Source: Synaphobranchus kaupii | Taxonomy: Eukaryota > Chordata > Actinopteri > Anguilliformes > Synaphobranchidae | DNA: 64,000 nt | Reading direction: 5' to 3' | Assembly (NCBI GenBank): GCA_029718625.1 | Contig: CM056380.1 | Span: 15,326,005-15,390,004 of the forward strand | Shown: in pieces, positions 12,651 to 23,700 of the stretch | How positions within the stretch are numbered: the first letter of the stretch is position 1 | Layout: each line of letters starts with the position of its first letter | Notes under the pieces: generated by a model | What the model saw: only the letters and a program-made list of their open reading frames with translations | Databases searched by the model: none | Told to the model about the DNA's origin: nothing | Position numbers and translations under genes: made by a program

Positions 12651-12664
12651 ATAACCATGGCAAC
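12651..12664 (+). promoter_or_regulatory. Second, weaker X-box-like motif
   Basis: ATAACCATGGCAAC shares the CCATGGCAAC core with the motif 176 bases upstream but has a poorer left half. A third related half-site, GTCATGGCAAC, lies at 13863-13873. Confidence 0.25.
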
Positions 12665-12779
12665 CAATTTAAGGCAATTTCAATAACAGCATGGATTAGC
12701 CGCTAGTCACTAAATTATCTCAGAAAATGAAAACATTTGGTCCACCCCCACCCCACCCTCTACCTCCTCCCACATGCAT

Positions 12780-12782
<3 letters not shown>

Positions 12783-12813
<31 letters not shown>

Positions 12814-12819
12814 GCACAT

Positions 12820-12866
<47 letters not shown>

Positions 12867-12867
12867 T

Positions 12868-12898
<31 letters not shown>

Positions 12899-12903
12899 TA
12901 CAC
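12783..12903. repeat. (CA)n microsatellite
   Basis: About 120 bases of CA repeat interrupted by ATACG phrases. Histidine/threonine and valine/cysteine frames over it are artefacts. A degenerate GT-rich stretch with GTGTGTTATATCAGTATGTGTGC repeated twice follows at 13135-13315. Confidence 0.95.
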
Positions 12904-13529
12904 AAAGAGAAAAAAATTACTCTCTCTGAAGACTGATACTGCATTTAGCACAGATAAGATTATATTTGTACACTACTCTTCAAACATTTCCATAAAAAGG
13001 TCTTCTCCTGGGAGAACAGCTGTGTCTATGTGGTACTGTGACAGGGAGAACTGCGGGGAGACTTAGTGTTTGAGAGACAACGCACATGCAAGCTCTTCTC
13101 TGGCCTACAGAAACCTCAGCTGCATGTGCATAATGAGTGTGTATGTGCATACGTACATGTGTATGGGCATGTGTGCATTGGTGTGTGTGTGTGTGTTTAT
13201 GTATGTGCGTGTATTTGTGGGCATGTTTGCATGTTTGTGTGCGTGTGTGTGTGTTATATCAGTATGTGTGCACATGTGTTTGTGTGTGTGTTATATCAGT
13301 ATGTGTGCACATGGAAAACAACATGAAAGAACTAAGTTTGAGAACACCGGGTTTAACAAGTCTAAACAGGCCAGGGGAACACAGCACTACTAAACAACTA
13401 CTAAACACTATAAATTGCCAATAAATCAATGTTTGTTGTGTGAGACCCATAATCTTCAGCTTTAATTTCAGTGTATTTCCATCCATATCGGATGAACCGT
13501 TTAAAAACCTTTTGTACATAGACTCCCCC

Positions 13530-13745
13530 ATTTTCGAGCATCAACAGTTTAACATAATGTAGAATAAAGTGATAGTTTTTTATATTGGTGGCATATCCTT
13601 TGCATGTCATGACTTTCTGATGTCTGTGACCCAACAACATCAAAAGACACTTGATATCCTATTTTCTGGTACTCCTACAGGCGATACTATAACTTCTCTG
13701 CATTTGATGGTGTGATGGTTTGAGGCTCGCTTGATACCTCAGAAT
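13530..13745. mobile_element. Probable Tc1/mariner-type transposon remnant
   Basis: The stretch around GGCATATCCTTTGCATG (about 13590) followed by a GACTTTCTGATGTCTGTGACCC phrase resembles a degenerate fish mariner-type element that I remember. No terminal repeats or open transposase frame are visible, so this is a low-confidence family guess. A BLAST against Repbase/Dfam would settle it. Confidence 0.35.
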
Positions 13746-14157
13746 TTTGAGCGACAGCAGAGAACTAGAGCTGTCATGTGCCATAGGTACAATGTCATAC
13801 AGCTTTGCTCATTTGCACCTCTCTCTGTAAACCCATTCCTGACATTCCCAGCATTCCACATTGTCATGGCAACGTAGAAAGGTGGCAATGAAGGGTTCTA
13901 TTCTGTAAACCTCTCTCATCTCATCACTCTGAAAAATAATTCCATATTGTCATGACACTGTAGAACGTTAGGAATGTCGATTCCAAACTTCAATGAATTG
14001 ATCGACTGACCACTAACCTCAATGTGCCCAAGAATGCAGACTGGTCTCACTGTTTATGACCAGCATTGCAAAACATTTAAAAAATGTATTTATTAATTTT
14101 TTTTTCCATGGAAAATGAATCACATTTTAGGTATTTATAAGGCCCTTTTATCTAGAG

Positions 14158-14363
14158 CCTGGGTTTTCAACAGGGGGTCTGCGGACTCCTACAGTTCCAT
14201 GAAGGTACTGTAGGGGGTCCCCTGGCCAGACTTGATATACAATGACTATGTATTGGGAAAATATTTCCAAATATAACCCTTTTTAACAGGGGTTAAAATG
14301 GGGGATGGGGGTCTTTGAGCCTGGGTGGGTGTTCCCTGGATCAGAAAAGGTTGAAAACCGCTG
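14158..14363. mobile_element. 206-bp hAT-type MITE
   Basis: Left end CCTGGGTTTTCAACAGG and right end (reverse complement) CAGCGGTTTTCAACCT form imperfect terminal inverted repeats of hAT type. The flanks ATCTAGAG (14150-14157) and ATCTGGAG (14364-14371) are an 8-bp target duplication with one mismatch. It is too short to code for a transposase. Confidence 0.8.
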
Positions 14364-14371
14364 ATCTGGAG

Positions 14372-16195
14372 CAACTAAAATTCTTTTAAGAGTAACTCAT
14401 TTAAATAGCTGGATGTTTTCTCAAGCAATCCAGGTTAAGGAAGGATATAGCAGCAGTGCACCGTCTGGGATTTGAGCCAACTACCTTGGAGTCACAAGCC
14501 CATTTCCCCAACCATGATGCTACACTGTACTTCAAAATGCCCTAATCACATGAAAAGGCTCTCTTCTAACCATTCACCACATGCATTTCCCAAAGCTAGG
14601 TCTGCTCCTGCTCCTTCATGGCAATGTGCTACTGCTCCATCTGACCAGTTACACTGGATGCCTCCCTAGTCCACTGCGTCTAGAGACCACACCCGTCCCT
14701 CTACGCTTGTCAACCTCTAACGCTTTAGTATGTGTGTTTACACGACTGTGCATTTGCACCAGGGGAATCAAGGCTCTTCTAATGTTTATCTGTGGTACGA
14801 ATATGACAGCTAACTAACCCAAGGGCGCACTGTACATTTGAGTAAGGGAATGTCACAATCCGCAAGCTAATAGGTACTGATGGAAGGGCCAGACCCTCGA
14901 GTGGGGTCAGAGGGTCATTTCTGTAGGAACACTAACCACTGGCGAACATTGCCAGGCGTTCTTCACTAAAGGGGTGAAAAAACAGAGCGGGATCATGGGT
15001 AATCTGGAGCGTGGAGTCGGCATACGGTCAAACCTATTTCTATACCCCAGAGGATGAATCATTGGTATTGTAACATACTGCAAAACTCTCAGCTGTGATG
15101 GAAACGCCAGCACTCAGAGAAACCAAGTATGCGAAACTCTCAGCTGTGATGGAAACGTCAGCACTCAGAGAAACCAAGTATGCAAAACTCTCAGCTGTGA
15201 TGGAAACGTCAGCACTCAGAGAAACCAAGTATGCTAAACTTGGGGTTTTAGCTTTTTCTAAGCCTTGGTAAAGAGATTCCTATGCTGTATCAAGTATAAG
15301 AAATGCCACAATGGCATAACACATGTTTCTCTTCAAATTGTATTAGCATACTTTTGTCCATTTTAAACACTCAATCGCTGAAATATTTGAGGGTTCTAGC
15401 TCTATGTTTTGGTACATTAAGCCTCCTTAAGCACGTCTCATGAAGCCATCTCTCCTGAGGAAGTGAAGCAGCATTATGAGCATAAGACAGCCATCCAGGG
15501 AATGCTGACAGTGCATTTGAGAGCGCTCAGAAAGTCAAAGATGGCCAAGTGATATATTACCTTTGAGTGTTTAAACTCCGGGTTTGCCAGTTACATCCGA
15601 AGGGTCCCAGACGGTAAAGTTGCTCCTGCGGTGTGTTTGCCCACTCTGCCATTTACACAGCACACACTCGTCCACCGCTGCCCATTCCCCCAAGCCCTGT
15701 TGGCCATAGGAGAGCTGCTAATCCCGGGCTGAGCTTGAACACCTGCAAAACAAAGCTCACCTTGGCAACTCTCTGTGTGCCCCAATTCCCTTACACCATA
15801 AGGAGTTAACACCTGAACATACAATTCCATCTAAGATGGAAATACTAAATCAACAAGCCACATATTTAATAAATGTTGTTTTCAACTGTGTGTATTTGGA
15901 ACTGTCCTTGAAACTCAACTAGTGAGTGGAATGGCCTGTTCAAAGGCAGTACAATACATAAGTATTAAGAGATTTGTTAATAATGTGCAATTGTTGTAAA
16001 ATCAAGGGGCCTTTTTGACTATGTAAACATACTTGGTCTTTCATGTAAAAACCTATGAGTTATGCATTACTAAGCCTCAGTCTGAAGTGGGGGGTCACTG
16101 AGGGGCAGCTATTCTCTTAGTGTTTAAAATACGTAAATACGTCTCCAGCTGATTTCGAATTTGCCAATGCAAACACAGCCTTTAAACTGAATGTA
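14372..16195. other. Gene-free sequence with one minisatellite
   Basis: Apart from the 51-bp tandem repeat at 15082-15237 I see no feature. Short open frames have no domain signal. Confidence 0.5.
15082..15237. repeat. 51-bp tandem repeat, 3 copies
   Basis: Three nearly identical consecutive units, each containing AACTCTCAGCTGTGATGG and CAGCACTCAGAGAAACC. The period is exactly 51 bases, so the minus strand stays open across it with a 17-residue repeated peptide. No start context, splice sites or homology support a real gene. Confidence 0.95.
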
Positions 16196-17445
16196 CAGTG
16201 ATATGAAAAAGAAATAAACTTTTATTCTATGGTTTTACATATTAGGACATAACTAACCCTCATCTTGCCCTCAAGTCCTAACAGTATATAAATCACGTGA
16301 CTCGTGACGTTTTTATTTATTCAACCAAAACAAAACGCCAATAGAGAGATGCCATGTGTGAAGAAGCAAGAGCATCCTTACTGCTTCCATATCAATTAGG
16401 AAGATAATAAGAACCATGTGCTGCTAATCAATTCACATGACTAGGTGATCGTCAGGGAGTGCTACCACCTGTGTGTAAAATGTGGAGCATTCAGGTTTTT
16501 GTTACAACAGCATGCCAAGGACAATATATTTCAGAGATGAGAGAGGTTTACAATATCTGTGATTATCTCAGGGATAGCTAATCAGTCTGGGAAGGGTTAT
16601 AAAGGCATTTCTAAACGATAAAAACACAATTCCACAGTGAGAAAGAGCATGTACAAATGGAGAAAATTCACAACATCCAGGAGTGGACATCCCAGCAATT
16701 TCAGATTGTTTGATGCTCAGAGAAACTGCAAAGAACCTTAAAGTTACATTCAAAGACCCACAGGTCACTGTCAACAAGGTAAGGTCAGAGTTCATGACTC
16801 CACCTTGAGGGAAAAGACTGTTTGGCTTTCATGGAAGGGTAGCCAGGAGAAAAATCCTTCTCTCCAAAAAGAACATTGCAGCAGAGCTTAGGTTTGAAAA
16901 AGTGTGGCTTGAATTGCAAGATGTCTGGAACACTGTCCTCTGGACAGATGAGTCCAAAGTGGAGTTGTTTGGCCGTAATGCACAATGCCATGTTTGGTGA
17001 AAATGGAACACCGCATATCCGCATATCACCATAAGAACGGTATGCCAACCGTCAAGCATGGTGGTGGAAGGGTGATTATTTGGAGCTGTTTTTCAGACAC
17101 CGGACCTGGATAGCTCACAACCATTGAGTCCACCATGAATTCCTCTCTATACCACCGTATTCTAGAAGAAAACAAGAGACCATCTAAGCTTGGCTGAAAG
17201 TGGATCATGCCATGATTGAATGGCAGAAAAATAAATTAATTGAGGGTTTTGGAATGGTCAAATCAAAGTCCAGACCTCAACCGCATTGAGATGTTATGGT
17301 GGGACCTTAAGAGTTGTGTCTAAAATGAAAGCCCTTAAACATCAATGACCTGAAGCATTTTGTATGGAGGACTGGGCCAGGAGTCCTCCTTATGTTGTAA
17401 AAACCCATAGAATTGAAAGGAGGTGTACTTTTTCACACCGCATTG
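16196..17445 (+). pseudogene. Degenerate Tc1-like transposon with transposase relic
   Basis: It starts after TA at 16194-16195 with CAGTGATATGAAAAAGAAAT and ends near 17445 with a partly matching inverted end (TTTTTCACACCGCATTG). Between, the + strand shows broken transposase sequence: a WTDESK-like catalytic Asp segment near 16938-16955 and [13 protein letters not shown] near 17050-17088, typical of Tc1/IS630 DDE enzymes. Stops and frameshifts are frequent, so it is inactive. Tc1 enzymes cut and paste DNA in the nucleus at TA sites. Confidence 0.75.
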
Positions 17446-18879
17446 TGTGACCTACACCTGTGGTAAGTTGAGATTCTGAAACGTACATACCTGGAGATAG
17501 CGCCGTCTTGGTGTCTTCTTCTTCAATGTATAAGTCAGTGGTAGGAAGAGCCAGGGCAAATTGCTGGGATTAATGAACAGTATTCTGATAAAAGACTTTG
17601 AACCAACAGTGGTGTGGTCTGTGCTGCTTTACTCCAATACGCTACAATACCTCACTGCCTCAGAAAACTCAGAAAAATACCTGCCACAGGAGAATGCAGA
17701 GGCCTCGGGGTGAGAGAGGAGGAGAAGAATAAGAAGAGAACAAAAGAGAGGACGAGAGGAAACAAGAGAGAGAGAGAGAGGGAGGGAGAGAGAGAGAGAG
17801 AGCACACTTAATCTCCCCTCCTTTTCACTCCTTTAATGAATTGCAGCTGTGGCCGCAGATAAAAAAGGGAGCTTTTACAGGGTGATTATCTCCAATCAGG
17901 GTGCTGGGGTACAGGTATGATCAGAGGCAAGCAGGAGGAGGGAGAGAGAGAGAGGGGGGAGGGGAAGAGATGGAGAGAGAGAGAGGGGGAGAGAGGAAGA
18001 GAGACAGTGAGAGGGAGAGAGAGAGGAGAGGAGAGAGATAAAGAGGGAGAGAGGGAGAGAAGGGGAAAGCAGGAGCGAGAGAAGGAGAGAGAGGGGGGGT
18101 GGGGGGCATGAGAGTGGTTAATGACAGAAGATGTTCGGAAGCAGCATGACAGACTGTGCGATGGTGTTCGAGCCAGGAGGGAGCCACCCAAACACATTGT
18201 GGAAATGATAGTAATTCTGCAGCCTACCGCCGCCCAGCGCACTTACCGCCGTGAACAAAGGCCTGGGAAACGGCAGCGATTAGGCAGGGAGGAGGTGGGG
18301 AGCACACACCACCCCAGGCCCTCTGCCTCATCCACCGAAGAGGGGAGAGGGAGACACCTGAAAAATAAAAATAAAGGACAGGAGAGAGGTTGGACAGAAA
18401 GAGAGCTAATTGGCTTAAACATACATTTTCTTTACTTTTAGCGGCATTTACTCAGGCCATACAGCGTGTCAGCTGAGAGAGGGAGAGGGGAATTGAGAGA
18501 GAGCGAGAGAAAAAGAGAGGAGGGTGATTTTTAAGGGGTAGGAAACAGAAAAGAGAGGAAGATCTCTGGGATTAAAAAAGGTTTTGGGATTAGCAAAATA
18601 TGTGGAAAGGAGAGCTGTCACAATGATCACAGAAGCTGTGATTTATCTGCGCTCTGCAGACAGGGAGGACGCACGAAGCAACCGCTCCAGTCATTTCCAC
18701 CATTCCTTCATCACAACCAAGCCCCTCCGTTACTGGGGAAAAACAGCTGCGGAGAGCAAGAGAGAAATTTATAAGTGATATATAGCACAGGAGGAAGCAC
18801 AATAAATAAGCAAACTCAGGCAGAGTGACAGAGCCAAGGCAGAGAGAGGGAGAAAAGCCATGAAATATGTCATTAACTA
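17446..18879. other. Gene-free sequence with purine-rich tracts
   Basis: (GA)n-type polypurine sequence dominates 17700-17800, 17930-18100 and 18470-18540. The open frames over it (Arg/Glu-rich or Ser/Leu/Pro-rich) are low complexity. No gene is recognised. Confidence 0.7.
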
Positions 18880-19315
18880 CAGTGAGCTCCAAAATTATTG
18901 CCACACTTGAAAAAGCAAAAGAAAAAAAAAAGCTGTATAAAAAAAATATATATATATAATTAGCTATTGTATGCTCAAAATGAAAAAAATATATTCTTTT
19001 ATGTTGAAACAATTGTTCAGATTTTATAACAGCCAGTTCCAGTTGTGAAATTTCCATCAGTGAAATTTTATTGGAACCGGGTGTTACGGTCAGATGAAAC
19101 CAAAAATAAACTTTTTGTCCAGGCACACAACAGAAGAAGGACTCTTATCTTGAAATATATCTATGGCTCCTGAAGCTGTGGGTGCCATTTTATAGCCTAT
19201 GATATGATTGCCCAGCATGTTTCACATCTTTTTTTATTGACCACATAAAGGAAGTGAGTACACAAAGGCAATGGAAACAGCAGTGTCCAACAATGGTGTG
19301 GGGTGCATTTTCCTG
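18880..19315 (+). pseudogene. Tc1-like transposon, left part (split)
   Basis: After TA at 18878-18879 the element begins CAGTGAGCTCCAAAATTATTG, an end matching the inverted end of the Tc1 relic at 52580. Broken transposase sequence follows, with an RSDETK-like catalytic segment near 19090-19105 and a VWGAFS segment near 19295-19312. The coding sense then stops at an inserted element and appears to resume at 21269. Confidence 0.6.
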
Positions 19316-21268
19316 AGCTGTGTTCGAATCAGAGCCCTATCTACTGCATCCTGTGTACTGTGTACTGTGTAGTAGCATCTCAACAAAAACCATTTTCAAC
19401 ATACAAAAATGCCTCAAGCATACAACGCACTGTCTATAATAAAAACTGCCATTAAAAGTATTGATATAAAAATGAGGCCAGGTTACAACAAACAATATTG
19501 GCTATCTTAGCTCACACAAATTAGACAAGCCCTATTCCAAAGCAATGTTGTCCAATGTTTCCTAAATTATGTCATGTAACTTGTCCCTGTGTTTTTTTCA
19601 TCTTACCATCTGAAGAGAATGTCGTCATTCCAACTTTATATGTCATGTGAAAGTGTAAAATACCAATCATTTATAATGAAAATAATGTGGAATTCAGCTG
19701 TGCTACACTTAAAAATGAAATATGTTTGAAAAGCACATCTTGAATAAAAAACATTATTATTATTATTGACATAATTCTGTTCAGAAAAGTGTTCACAAAT
19801 AAGATAATTTATTATTTATACTACTTTACTTATTTGGCTAAACTTCATCTGAGCCAGAAATATACCGTACATTAATGGGACAAACATACATGTATGTCTG
19901 AATAGGTTTGTAAGATTTAATATACGTTGAAAACATTTTTTGTCAAGATATAATTTCTTTTTGTTCTGTGTATGAGTGACTGATGATGATAATGTATGTA
20001 AATTTATGAACCCCAAGATAACTAAAGAGCGATGCATACACATGCGCAAACACACGTACATTCTAGCTCAAAGAAAAAACATAGGCCTGGATTCATTTTC
20101 CCTTTAACATTACCATGAAGTACAAATAAATGAAAGTGTTAGTCATATTTTTAAATGGATTAGTGTTTTTAATGGGTTACTGTACTCGATAGACCTACTA
20201 ATGGTTTGTATTTCGGTAGATGGTCTATAGGCCTAGCTAACATTAGGCTACTTTTTAAAAACTTGACGTTTTCAAGGTACCTGCAGTAGCCTAGTTAAGA
20301 TAACAAACACTCGGAACGCTACAGGCAGTTGTCACTTTAAGAAAATTAATTAATCTGACATTGTTGAATCCATGGCTCTCCCTTTGTGACTTTTCCTAAG
20401 CAAATGTATTGAACTTCTTGATATAATTTGAATATCTATATTGCATAAGGAAATACAGTTATAAACACTTACTTAGTTAAATGGCCGTGAACTGACCGTC
20501 ATTTATCTTGCCTGTATGCCCAATCATTTAGATTGTAACGTGTAACGTTGTTGTGAAAAGACAAGGCTACCAAACACACTTGTGTTGCCTTGTAAATGCA
20601 ACATGACCTGTTATCTATACAGTATATTCCTTTAGCTAGCTACAACCCCAGTGATATACGTTTTAAAGTTACCGGGATGAAATGAACGTCTATTACACAA
20701 ACAGTGATGATCTGTCATGGGTCTGTGAAGCTATAGGCTAACTTAAGGGGGAGAGTGATAGAGAAATATAGAGCAAAACATAAGTCCAAAGATAAAAAAG
20801 AGACTTTTGGTTAGAAAATAACCCTAGGTTGGGGCTTTATTGTGTGGATGTGTGGCGTTGTACATTAATTCTATGTGTTTATATGAGGTCAGAAGGCACA
20901 GAAGTGAATGCTCTTACGGGCTGAGAGTCTGTTGTCATTGTGGTTATTTCTGTAGGAAACCCTGAAAAGTGCCAAACTCTCAGTGCTGTATAGATATGGG
21001 GCAAGCCCAACCAAGCTGTAACTTGGTGGATGCCATACCTGCCATCCAATACTGTGTACTGCTTACTGCATACTGTTTAGTGATGTGCAGTATGCAAAAA
21101 ATATCCTCAATACTATTATCACTATCAGCGGAAAACCCAGAAATAAGTATATCATCCGGGGATTGAAATGACACTACATTTAGAGAACATTTTGCTTAAC
21201 CGCTTTCTCATCCGGTGTACTCAACTACCATACTCAATAGTATAGAAGGGCATTGATTTGTACACAGC
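19316..21268. mobile_element. Putative 1.95-kb non-autonomous DNA transposon inside a Tc1 relic
   Basis: The left end GCTGTGTTCGAATCAGAGCCC (from 19317) and the reverse complement of the right end (GCTGTGTACAAATCAATGCCC) agree at about 17 of 21 positions. Both ends are followed by TACTG/AGTATG-rich subterminal sequence. The flanks share CCTG. No coding frame is seen inside. Class unknown; the borders are good to a few bases. Confidence 0.5.
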
Positions 21269-21690
21269 CCTGGTGGTTTCTGATTCTTGGATGGTAAACT
21301 AGATGTCACTCAATACTTAACCCCTTTGACAAGTATAGGCTTTTGGAATTATTTTATTTTTTTCTCAATATTTTAAGTCAGTGTTCTAGAACTCCATTGC
21401 AGTTACATCAGCATTAGAGATCTTACACCATAAAGGGTTAATGGCACCTTCGCCCAATATAAAATCACTTCATGCCTGCAGAGGGGTGTCTCCCAAGATT
21501 ACAATGCCCCTGTTCACAGACCACAAGTAGTCGCCCAATGTGTGAGGAGCACGACACTATGTCATCCATATGTCATGGCCTTTTCAATCACCAGATCGGA
21601 ATCCTATTAAGCTATAATGGAATGTTCTGGAACAACACCTGAGACAGCGTTTTCTTCAGAACGCTATCACGTCACTTTACATTGGTGTTT
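21269..21690 (+). pseudogene. Tc1-like transposon, right part
   Basis: Weak but consistent transposase C-terminal sequence: LDGKLDVTQYLT near 21290-21325, NAPVHRPQVV near 21503-21533 and FQSPDRNPIK near 21581-21610 (the last Asp-containing catalytic block of Tc1 enzymes). These lie in different frames, so it is inactive. It would complete the transposase cut off at 19315. Confidence 0.5.
21378..21443 (+). repeat. Short direct repeat, copy 1
   Basis: CAGTGTTCTAGAACTCCA, GTTACATCA and GATCTTACACCATAAAGGG occur in this order and again at about 22450-22570. The second copy is expanded by a central hairpin. Confidence 0.6.
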
Positions 21691-23571
21691 ATAGCACCTT
21701 TGATATGACTTTAAAGATAAAATGAGGATAAAACATACCGGCGACCAAAAATGCTCTAAAGATTAAAAGGAAGTGTTTTCAATGGACATTTAAAGCTAGC
21801 TACGGCTTTACTACCTGTATCACTTGCTCAATGTGATTGTTCTACAAAGTACAAACCAATCAGCCATGTACGAATCAACCCATCATATGGGCTACTATAA
21901 ATAAATAAACATTATTTGCATTTACTTCTTAGCAGCACTTCAACTGAAAAAACAGTATACCGGTATGCATTTGCTCCCTTTCCATCGGGGTTCAGTTTTG
22001 CGTCCCTCAAATTGTAACACGCTAAATAGGATATACGTATATTACAGCTATCTTGAATCTCTGGTCCTCTCTATGAAAACAGACATGGCTGGACACAATT
22101 TACTCTTTAACGGATCGTTGCATTATTTAGATTTACCCGTCCTCCTCAATAATATTTCCCATGAGATCCTAGAACACCGATTGGTCGCAAACAATTTTGA
22201 ACCATTGCATCTAGATAGCACACCAAATATTATTTGAAGCAATAAAAGATCTAGTGATTTACATTGTTGTCAAAGTGGATGATGAATTTGTGTCATCAAG
22301 GACTTTGATGATATGACTACAGAGAGACAGAAATTGCATACAAATGGAGGTAGGCCGACTGTACCATGTAACGGTTGAGATACAGTGTTCCTCTATGTGG
22401 ATCCTGGGCTGTATGCGCAGAGAAGGTCGATTTAAATGGTTCCTTTCCTCAGTGTTCTAGAACTCCACTGCTTTCAATTTGCAGTAGCGATTGTTACATC
22501 ATCATCGTTAGAATGTTCAGTTAAGTTAACATTCTAATCGCATATTTGTGATCTTACACCTTAAAGGGCTATGATTCCTTTCCTCTGAAGCTACAGCTAT
22601 GAAGGCTCTTTCCACTACTGTAACAGACTTTTTTTTACACTAAGCACCTGGGCTTCAACTGGATTAGCAATGAGGAGTGTGGCTGATTTAATGCATTGTT
22701 TTTGGAACAGTGGGGGTTTTATTTATTTTTGCTCTAAAACGAGACTAATCTTCTTAGGCCATAATTATGCGCAGTGTCATCTTTATTTTCTATGGGAGCC
22801 AGGAGAACTTTCATTTAATCAATATTGTGAAACACCAAACATCGTGTTGTATCAAGTGCATTTAATAATTCTTGTAAGAACGAACACATAAAATGAATGT
22901 CCAAATGCCCATTATGTCCATGTAAACAATGACCAACAACCAAGCTCACACCTGGTATTTTTACACAATTCCCACAATAAATTAATACCTTTATGTTTTG
23001 TTTGGCTTTGGACTATTTATTTAGTTATTTATTTGTCCTTAAGTGCTTAAGGGTTGTGGAGGGAGGCTGAGTATGCTGTATTCTGGGATTGGCAGTGCAC
23101 TCTTGATTTTACCTTGGATAGAAATGTTGATGAGCCTTACCCATTATTTTACAGGAAAGTATGTATAATATCTCTACATACCATAAGTATTAACATGCAA
23201 GTCAATTGAGAAAACTACAAAAAAAAAATAAAAAATAGAGACTCAAGATCATGGCATTTGCTTGCTAGAAACATGCACATACGGTACCTCAGTTACAGTT
23301 CCTTTAACAGGTAACAGGACTGCTTTGCTTTATGTCTCATCTCTCTTCTTGTTCACAGGTTCTCACCCGTAGAATTTTGAATGCGAGATCTTCATGAATT
23401 AGATGAAGATTTGCAACATGTGTAGTTCATGCAGAAAGCATGCATACTATGTCCACATCATCATTATTTGTATCCATATTCCATACAGAAATAATTAACT
23501 TTTTTATGTCTGGTAACTATCACTGCAAATTAGGTGAAACAATAGATTTCTTCTTTTATCAGCTAATATGA
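21691..23571. other. Gene-free sequence with the second direct-repeat copy
   Basis: At 22450-22570 the phrases of the repeat at 21378 recur. Between its halves lies a perfect 10-bp stem (TTAGAATGTT at 22508-22517, AACATTCTAA at 22528-22537). No gene is recognised elsewhere. Confidence 0.5.
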
Positions 23572-23700
23572 GTCCTATGTCTCAGTTGGTAGAGCATTGC
23601 GCTAAAATAACAACGCAAAGGGTTGTTAGTTCGATCCCAGGGGACTACATATACTGAAGGTCTCTTTGGATAAAAGGGTCTGCTAAGAAGCATGTATAAT
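23572..23700 (+). mobile_element. tRNA-derived SINE
   Basis: The head resembles a tRNA: CTCAGTTGGTAGAGCATTGC carries the A box and TAGTTCGATCCCAG the B box of an internal RNA polymerase III promoter, about 35 bases apart. The tail CTTTGGATAAAAGGGTCTGCTAAG is the widely conserved core of teleost tRNA-SINEs. It is not a functional tRNA gene: the anticodon arm is disrupted and there is no acceptor stem. Such elements move using LINE reverse transcriptase. Confidence 0.8.

Noticed and set aside
15082..15237. CRISPR-like array
   Set aside because: The copies are contiguous 51-bp tandem repeats without unique spacers, in a vertebrate genome.
18590..19126. 178-codon minus-strand frame
   Set aside because: It overlaps a Tc1 relic end and AT-rich sequence, and its hydrophobic stretch comes from A-rich DNA on the opposite strand. 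No homology is recognised.
23572..23650. A tRNA gene
   Set aside because: A and B boxes are present, but the anticodon arm and acceptor stem do not pair, and a SINE tail follows directly.
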